64,000 nt of DNA from NCBI GenBank assembly GCA_009746045.1, contig RPFO01000253.1:987069-1051068 (forward strand). The letters are read 5' to 3'. This document shows positions 53,001 to 62,000 of the stretch, piece by piece. Source of the stretch: Mesostigma viride. Lineage: Eukaryota > Streptophyta > Mesostigmatophyceae > Mesostigmatales > Mesostigmataceae. The notes under the pieces are model-generated. The model did not search any database. It had not been told where the DNA came from and saw only the letters and a program-made list of their open reading frames with translations. Each line of letters opens with the position of its first letter. Positions within the stretch are counted from its first letter, which is position 1. The translations under genes and the position numbers were made by a program.

Positions 53001-56000
53001 GTGTAGGGTGTAGGGTGTAGGGTGTAGGGTGTAGGGTGTAGGGTGTAGGGTGTAGGGTGTAGGGTGTAGGGTGTAGGGTGTAGGGTGTAGGGTGTAGGGT
53101 GTAGGGTGTAGGGTGTAGGGTGTAGGGTGTAGGGTGTAGGGTGTAGGGTGTAGGGTGTAGGGTGTAGGGTGTAGGCTGTAGGGTGTAGGGTGTAGGGTGC
53201 AGGGTGTAGGGTGTAGGGTGTAGGGTGTAGGGTGTAGGGTGTAGGGTGTAGGGTGTAGGATGTAGGGTGTAGGGTGTAGGGTGTAGGGTGTAGGGTGTAG
53301 GGTGTAGGGTGTAGGCTGTAGGGTGTAGGGTGTAGGGTGCAGGGTGTAGGGTGTAGGGTGTAGGGTGTAGGGTGTAGGGTGTAGGGTGTAGGGTGTAGGG
53401 TGTAGGGTGTAGGGTGTAGGGTGTAGGGTGTAGGCTGTAGGGTGTAGGGTGTAGGGTGCAGGGTGTAGGGTGTAGGGTGTAGGGTGTAGGGTGTAGGGTG
53501 TAGGGTGTAGGGTGTAGGGTGTAGGGTGTAGGGTGTAGGGTGTAGGGTGTAGGGTGTAGGGTGTAGGGTGTAGGGTGTAGGGTGTAGGGTGTAGGGTGTA
53601 GGGTGTAGGGTGTAGGGTGCAGGGTGTAGGGTGTAGGGTGTAGGGTGTAGGATGTAGGGTGTAGGGTGTAGGGTGTAGGGTGTAGGGTGTAGGGTGTAGG
53701 GTGTAGGCTGTAGGGTGTAGGGTGTAGGGTGCAGGGTGTAGGGTGTAGGGTGTAGGGTGTAGGGTGTAGGGTGTAGGGTGTAGGGTGTAGGGTGTAGGGT
53801 GTAGGGTGTAGGGTGTAGGGTGTAGGGTGTAGGGTGTAGGGTGTAGGGTGTAGGGTGTAGGGTGTAGGGTGTAGGGTGTAGGGTGTAGGGTGTAGGGTGT
53901 AGGGTGTAGGGTGTAGGGTGTAGGGTGTAGGGTGTAGGGTGTAGGGTGTAGGGTGTAGGGTGTAGGCTGTAGGGTGTAGGGTGTAGGGTGTAGGGTGTAG
54001 GGTGTAGGGTGTAGGGTGTAGGGTGTAGGGTGTAGGGTGTAGGGTGTAGGGTGTAGGGTGTAGGGTGTAGGGTGTAGGGTGTAGGGTGTAGGGTGTAGGG
54101 TGTAGGCTGTAGGGTGTAGGGTGTAGGGTGCAGGGTGTAGGGTGTAGGGTGTAGGGTGTAGGGTGTAGGGTGTAGGGTGTAGGGTGTAGGATGTAGGATG
54201 TCGGGTGTAGGGTTCAGAGTGTAGGGTGAAGGGTGTAGGGTGTAGGGTGTAGGGTGTAGGGTGTAGGGTGTAGGATGTAGGATGTCGGGTGTAGGGTTCA
54301 GAGTGTAGGGTGAAGGGTGTAGGGTGTAGGGTGTAGGGTGTAGGGTGTAGGGTGTAGGGTGTAGGGTGTAGGGTGTAGGGTGTAGGGTGTAGGGTGTAGG
54401 GTGTAGGGTGTAGGGTGTAGGGTGTAGGGTGTAGGGTGTAGGGTGTAGGGTGTAGGGTGTAGGGTGTAGGGTGTAGGGTGTAGGGTGTAGGGTGTAGGGT
54501 GAAGGGTGCAGGGTGCAGGGTGCAGGGTGCAGGGTGTAGGGTGTAGGGTGTAGGGTGTAGGGTGTAGGGTGTAGGGTGTAGGGTGTAGGGTGTAGGGTGT
54601 AGGGTGTAGGGTGTAGGGTGTAGGGTGTAGGGTGTAGGGTGTAGGGTGTAGGGTGTAGGGTGTAGGGTGTAGGGTGTAGGGTGTAGGGTGTAGGGTGTAG
54701 GGTTCAGAGTGTAGGGTGAAGGGTGTAGGGTGTAGGGTGTAGGCTGTAGGGTGTAGGGTGTAGGGTGCAGGGTGTAGGGTGAAGGGTGTAGGGTGTAGGG
54801 TGTAGGGTGTAGGGTGTAGGGTGTAGGATGTAGGATGTCGGGTGTAGGGTTCAGAGTGTAGGGTGAAGGGTGTAGGGTGTAGGGTGTAGGGTGTAGGGTG
54901 TAGGGTTCAGAGTGTAGGGTGAAGGGTGTAGGGTGTAGGGTGTAGGGTGTAGGGTGTAGGGTGTAGGGTGTAGGGTGTAGGGTGTAGGGTGTAGGGTGTA
55001 GGGTGTAGGGTGTAGGGTGTAGGGTGTAGGGTGTAGGGTGTAGGGTGTAGGGTGTAGGGTGTAGGGTGTAGGGTGTAGGGTGTAGGGTGTAGGGTGTAGG
55101 GTGTAGGGTGTAGGGTGTAGGGTGTAGGGTGTAGGGTGTAGGGTGTAGGGTGTAGGGTGTAGGGTGTAGGGTGTAGGGTGTAGGGTGTAGGGTGTAGGCT
55201 GTAGGGTGTAGGGTGTAGGGTGCAGGGTGTAGGGTGTAGGGTGTAGGGTGTAGGGTGTAGGGTGTAGGGTGTAGGGTGTAGGATGTAGGATGTCGGGTGT
55301 AGGGTTCAGAGTGTAGGGTGAAGGGTGTAGGGTGTAGGGTGTAGGGTGTAGGGTGTAGGGTGTAGGATGTAGGATGTCGGGTGTAGGGTTCAGAGTGTAG
55401 GGTGAAGGGTGTAGGGTGTAGGGTGTAGGGTGTAGGGTGTAGGGTGTAGGGTGTAGGGTGTAGGGTGTAGGGTGTAGGGTGTAGGGTGTAGGGTGTAGGG
55501 TGTAGGGTGTAGGGTGTAGGATGTAGGATGTCGGGTGTAGGGTTCAGAGTGTAGGGTGAAGGGTGTAGGGTGTAGGGTGTAGGGTGTAGGGTGTAGGATG
55601 TAGGGTGTAGGGTGTAGGGTGTAGGGTGTAGGGTGTAGGGTGTAGGGTGTAGGGTGTAGGGTGTAGGGTGTAGGGTGTAGGGTGTAGGGTGTAGGGTGTA
55701 GGGTGTAGGGTGTAGGGTGTAGGGTGTAGGGTGTAGGGTGTAGGGTGTAGGGTGTAGGGTGTAGGGTGTAGGGTGTAGGGTGTAGGGTGTAGGGTGTAGG
55801 CTGTAGGGTGTAGGGTGTAGGGTGCAGGGTGTAGGGTGTAGGGTGTAGGGTGTAGGGTGTAGGGTGTAGGGTGTAGGGTGTAGGGTGTAGGATGTAGGAT
55901 GTCAGGTGTAGGGTTCAGAGTGTAGGGTGAAGGGTGTAGGGTGTAGGGTGTAGGGTGTAGGGTGTAGGGTGTAGGGTGTAGGGTGTAGGGTGTAGGGTGT

Positions 56001-59000
56001 AGGGTGTAGGGTGTAGGGTGTAGGGTGTAGGGTGTAGGGTGTAGGATGTAGGATGTCGGGTGTAGGGTTCAGAGTGTAGGGTGAAGGGTGTAGGGTGTAG
56101 GGTGTAGGGTGTAGGGTGTAGGATGTAGGGTGTAGGGTGTAGGGTGTAGGGTGTAGGGTGTAGGGTGTAGGGTGTAGGGTGTAGGGTGTAGGGTGTAGGG
56201 TGTAGGGTGTAGGGTGTAGGGTGTAGGGTGTAGGGTGTAGGGTGTAGGGTGTAGGGTGTAGGGTGTAGGGTGTAGGGTGTAGGGTGAAGGGTGTAGGGTG
56301 TAGGGTGTAGGGTGTAGGGTGTAGGGTGAAGGGTGTAGGGTGTAGGGTGTAGGGTGTAGGGTTCAGAGTGTAGGGTGTAGGGTGTAGGGTGTAGGGTGTA
56401 GGGTGTAGGGTGTAGGGTGTAGGGTTCAGAGTGTAGGGTGTAGGGTGTAGGGTGTAGGGTGTAGGGTGTAGGGTGTAGGGTGTAGGGTGTAGGGTGTAGG
56501 GTGTAGGGTGTAGGGTGTAGGCTGTAGGATGTAGGATGTCGGGTGTAGGGTGTAGGGTGTAGGGTGTAGGGTGTAGGGTGTAGGGTGTAGGGTGTAGGGT
56601 TCAGAGTGTAGGGTGAAGGGTGTAGGGTGTAGGGTGTAGGCTGTAGGGTGTAGGGTGTAGGGTGCAGGGTGTAGGGTGAAGGGTGTAGGGTGTAGGGTGT
56701 AGGGTGTAGGGTGTAGGGTGTAGGATGTAGGATGTCGGGTGTAGGGTTCAGAGTGTAGGGTGAAGGGTGTAGGGTGTAGGGTGTAGGGTGTAGGGTGTAG
56801 GGTGTAGGGTGTAGGGTGTAGGGTGTAGGGTGTAGGGTGTAGGGTGTAGGGTGTAGGGTGTAGGGTGTAGGGTGTAGGGTGTAGGGTGTAGGGTGTAGGG
56901 TGTAGGGTGTAGGGTGTAGGGTGTAGGGTGTAGGGTGTAGGGTGTAGGGTGTAGGGTGTAGGGTGTAGGGTGTAGGGTGTAGGGTGTAGGGTGTAGGGTG
57001 TAGGGTGTAGGGTGTAGGGTGTAGGGTGTAGGGTGTAGGGTGTAGGGTGTAGGGTGTAGGGTGTAGGCTGTAGGGTGTAGGGTGTAGGGTGCAGGGTGTA
57101 GGGTGTAGGGTGTAGGGTGTAGGGTGTAGGGTGTAGGGTGTAGGGTGTAGGATGTAGGATGTCGGGTGTAGGGTTCAGAGTGTAGGGTGAAGGGTGTAGG
57201 GTGTAGGGTGTAGGGTGTAGGGTGTAGGGTGTAGGATGTAGGATGTCGGGTGTAGGGTTCAGAGTGTAGGGTGAAGGGTGTAGGGTGTAGGGTGTAGGGT
57301 GTAGGGTGTAGGGTGTAGGGTGTAGGGTGTAGGGTGTAGGGTGTAGGGTGTAGGGTGTAGGGTGTAGGGTGTAGGGTGTAGGGTGTAGGGTGTAGGATGT
57401 AGGATGTCGGGTGTAGGGTTCAGAGTGTAGGGTGAAGGGTGTAGGGTGTAGGGTGTAGGGTGTAGGGTGTAGGATGTAGGGTGTAGGGTGTAGGGTGTAG
57501 GGTGTAGGGTGTAGGGTGTAGGGTGTAGGGTGTAGGGTGTAGGGTGTAGGGTGTAGGGTGTAGGGTGTAGGGTGTAGGGTGTAGGGTGTAGGGTGTAGGG
57601 TGTAGGGTGTAGGGTGTAGGGTGTAGGGTGTAGGGTGTAGGGTGTAGGGTGTAGGGTGTAGGGTGTAGGGTGTAGGGTGTAGGGTGTAGGGTGTAGGGTG
57701 TAGGGTGTAGGCTGTAGGGTGTAGGGTGTAGGGTGCAGGGTGTAGGGTGTAGGGTGTAGGGTGTAGGGTGTAGGGTGTAGGGTGTAGGGTGTAGGATGTA
57801 GGATGTCGGGTGTAGGGTTCAGAGTGTAGGGTGAAGGGTGTAGGGTGTAGGGTGTAGGGTGTAGGGTGTAGGGTGTAGGGTGTAGGGTGTAGGGTGTAGG
57901 GTGTAGGGTGTAGGGTGTAGGGTGTAGGGTGTAGGGTGTAGGGTGTAGGATGTAGGATGTCGGGTGTAGGGTTCAGAGTGTAGGGTGAAGGGTGTAGGGT
58001 GTAGGGTGTAGGGTGTAGGGTGTAGGATGTAGGGTGTAGGGTGTAGGGTGTAGGGTGTAGGGTGTAGGGTGTAGGGTGTAGGGTGTAGGGTGTAGGGTGT
58101 AGGGTGTAGGGTGTAGGGTGTAGGGTGTAGGGTGTAGGGTGTAGGGTGTAGGGTGTAGGGTGTAGGGTGTAGGGTGAAGGGTGTAGGGTGTAGGGTGTAG
58201 GGTGTAGGGTGTAGGGTGAAGGGTGTAGGGTGTAGGGTGTAGGGTGTAGGGTTCAGAGTGTAGGGTGTAGGGTGTAGGGTGTAGGGTGTAGGGTGTAGGG
58301 TGTAGGGTGTAGGGTGTAGGGTTCAGAGTGTAGGGTGTAGGGTGTAGGGTGTAGGGTGTAGGGTGTAGGGTGTAGGGTGTAGGGTGTAGGGTGTAGGGTG
58401 TAGGGTGTAGGGTGTAGGGTGTAGGATGTAGGATGTCGGGTGTAGGGTTCAGAGTGTAGGGTGAAGGGTGTAGGGTGTAGGGTTCAGAGTGTAGGGTGTA
58501 GGGTGTAGGGTGTAGGGTGTAGGGTGTAGGGTGTAGGGTGTAGGGTGTAGGGTGTAGGGTGTAGGGTGTAGGGTGTAGGGTGTAGGGTGTAGGGTGTAGG
58601 GTGTAGGGTGTAGGATGTAGGATGTCGGGTGTAGGGTTCAGAGTGTAGGGTGAAGGGTGTAGGGTGTAGGGTGTAGGGTGTAGGGTGTAGGATGTAGGGT
58701 GTAGGGTGTAGGGTGTAGGGTGTAGGGTGTAGGGTGTAGGGTGTAGGGTGTAGGGTGTAGGGTGTAGGGTGTAGGGTGTAGGGTGTAGGGTGTAGGGTGT
58801 AGGGTGTAGGGTGTAGGGTGTAGGGTGTAGGGTGTAGGGTGTAGGGTGAAGGGTGTAGGGTGTAGGGTGTAGGGTGTAGGGTGTAGGGTGAAGGGTGTAG
58901 GGTGTAGGGTGTAGGGTGTAGGGTTCAGAGTGTAGGGTGTAGGGTGTAGGGTGTAGGGTGTAGGGTGTAGGGTGTAGGGTGTAGGGTTCAGAGTGTAGGG

Positions 59001-62000
59001 TGTAGGGTGTAGGGTGTAGGGTGTAGGGTGTAGGGTGTAGGGTGTAGGGTGTAGGGTGTAGGGTGTAGGGTGTAGGGTGTAGGGTGTAGGGTGTAGGGTG
59101 TAGGGTGTAGGGTGTAGGGTGTAGGGTGTAGGGTGTAGGGTGTAGGGTGTAGGGTGTAGGGTGTAGGGTGTAGGGTGTAGGGTGTAGGGTGTAGGGTGTA
59201 GGGTTCAGAGTGTAGGGTGTAGGGTGTAGGGTGTAGGGTGTAGGGTGTAGGGTGTAGGGTGTAGGGTGTAGGGTGTAGGGTGTAGGGTGTAGGGTGTAGG
59301 GTTCAGAGTGTAGGATGTCGGGTGTAGGGTTCAGAGTGTAGGGTGTAGGGTGTAGGGTGTAGGGTGTAGGGTTCAGAGTGTAGGGTGAAGGGTGTAGGAT
59401 GTAGGGTGTAGGGTGAAGGGTGTAGGGTGTAGGATGTAGGGTGTAGGGTGTAGGGTTCAGAGTGTAGGGTGTAGGATGTAGGGTGTAGGGTGTAGGGTTC
59501 AGAGTGTAGGGTGTAGGATGTAGGGTGTAGGGTGTAGGGTTCAGAGTGTAGGGTGTAGGGTGTAGGGTGTAGGGTGTAGGGTGTAGGGTGTAGGATGTAG
59601 GGTGTAGGGTGTAGGGTGTAGGGTGTAGGGTGTAGGGTGTAGGGTGTAGGGTTCAGAGTGTAGGATGTCGGGTGTAGGGTTCAGAGTGTAGGGTGTAGGG
59701 TGTAGGGTGTAGGGTGTAGGGTTCAGAGTGTAGGGTGAAGGGTGTAGGATGTAGGGTGTAGGGTGAAGGGTGTAGGGTGTAGGATGTAGGGTGTAGGGTG
59801 TAGGGTTCAGAGTGTAGGGTGTAGGATGTAGGGTGTAGGGTGTAGGGTTCAGAGTGTAGGGTGTAGGATGTAGGGTGTAGGGTGTAGGGTTCAGAGTGTA
59901 GGGTGAAGGGTGAAGGGTGTAGGGTGTAGGGTGAAGGGTTGGAGAGGCCCAACAAGGGATCACCCACGGAGCGCAGCGGAATGATTTCATTAAAAATGAC
60001 GCGCGCGAGCACGAGAGATGATGCCACCGCAGATGCCCACCGCGCCGCACCCCATGTCCCGTGAGCAACGCACGCGGCCTGGAAGTGACCCACCTTGCTA
60101 TACCACAGTGACCCGGTTGTCACTAGTATAGTGACCCCGCTGCCACTCCTTTAGTGACCCACCTTGCTGAGGTAGAGCAGCAGTATTTCCCACTTGCTCA
60201 GCTTGCGCTCGATGAGGAAGGCCAGCACGATCTCAGCCGCCTTGCGCGCCAGGTGGCGCTCATGCGTCAGAAATATGTTCTTGACCAGCTGTCTCCGGGG
60301 CCACAGATGGAGGACATGGGCAGGGGAAGGGTAGGGAGAGGGGCCTCAAGCGAGGAGGGAAGGCAACGGTGCACACGCAGGTGGCGGGCATTTTTCAACA
60401 GGTCAGTGGATCTGTCCAGTGGGAGAAGTCTTACCTGCTGTGTGATTCATCAACTCCACCTGGCCATCAACCCCAGGTGCTGCGGGATCACGCTGCTACC
60501 CGACCCCGACCACGGACCCCACCACGACCATGACTGCCACCGTAGGACCGCCACTACCACCCACCACCCCACCCACCTGGCCATCACCACCACCCCATCT
60601 GAAGACTGCGTGATGGTGCTGCCCTTGCCATCACCACCACCACCACCACCACCACCTGGCCATCATGCCCAACACCCACCTGCTCCATGACAGTGCTGCC
60701 CGATCCCCCCTCACCTGCTGCGTGATGGTGCTGCCCCCCCCGCTGTTGGACATCGAGAAGAGTGCGCGTGACAGGCCGCGGTAGTCAACGCCGCAGTGCT
60801 CGAAGAACCGTCGGTCCTCGCACGCCACCGCGGCCTGCCACATGGCGGAGGGAATGTCCTGCGGCCGCAGCAGGTGCCTGCACAGGGATACCAAAAGGGC
60901 CGTACAATCGAGTGGAATGGGGATGCCCAGTGAATTAGTTAGTGATGATGTCAGGGGATGTCCTGTGGCAGCAGCAGGTGCACGCACGTAGGGAGTCACA
61001 CACAAACCGAACGATGCAGAGGGCCAAACGATGCAGAGAACCTAACGATTGATGTTCCTTTCAACGCGTCAGAATGTGGCTACACGCATAAAAGGACTGA
61101 GCGAGGGCGGGTGTCCATATAATAGCTAGAATGCATTGAACACTGCAAGCTCAGTTTAAAGTATTAAAAATAGTGTTCTAGGTGAATGTGTGCACGAGTA
61201 AATGCGTGAGTGCGCGAGTGCGTGAGTGCGTGAGTGTATGAGTGCGTGAATGCGTGAATGCGTGAATGCGTGAATGCGTGAATGCGTGAATGCGTGAATG
61301 CGTGAATGCGTGAATGCGTGAATGCGTGAATGCGTGAATGCGTGAATGCGTGAATGCGTGAATGCGTGAATGCGCAAATGTGTGAATGTGTGAATTTGTG
61401 AATGCGTGAATGCGTGAATGTGTGAATGCGTGAATGTGTGAATGCGTGAATGCGTGAATGCGTGAATGCGTGAATGCGTGAATGCGTGAATGCGTGAATG
61501 CGTGAATGCGTGAATGCGTGAATGTGTGAATGTGAGAATGTGTGAATGCGTGTATGCGGGTATGTGTGTATGCGTGTATGTGTGAATGAAAACACATGTG
61601 CACTGAACTCGGTGCATGTGTGAATCTGTGCATGTGTGAATCCGTGCACGTTTTTGTTTCAAAGTGAATGTTTGCGGGGGAGTGGGGGGCCGGGGAAGGC
61701 AGGTTATCCTGCAGAACAGCTCATCGGCTGACAGAAACCTCCAGAAAACATTGCAAGGGCGCACTCTCTGACACAAGGGACTTGCACCTGGTAACCATCT
61801 GCGATAACACCCAGATGCAGGAAGCAGCCGTACTTCTAGTACTACTAGCCGTACTTCCAATACTACTAGCCGTACTTATAATACTACTAGCCGTACTTCA
61901 AATACATAACAAGGTATCTGAACACCGACTATTCCACAAGTCCCGCTGGATCCTGCAGCCCCCGGTCCATCCCAGCGGCTCCAAAAAAATTATCAATATG

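Noticed and set aside
51713-59940. A true chromosome end (telomere)
   Set aside because: PBP exons lie on both sides and splice in phase, so the array is internal unless the assembly is wrong.
59541-60123. Tyr-Thr-Leu-His-Pro repeat proteins on the minus strand
   Set aside because: Translation of the TGTAGGG heptamer array running into unique sequence. No independent coding signal.
61156-61860. His-Ala-Phe-Thr-His-Ser-Arg-Ile repeat proteins
   Set aside because: Translation of the 8-bp GTGAATGC array in PBP intron 1.
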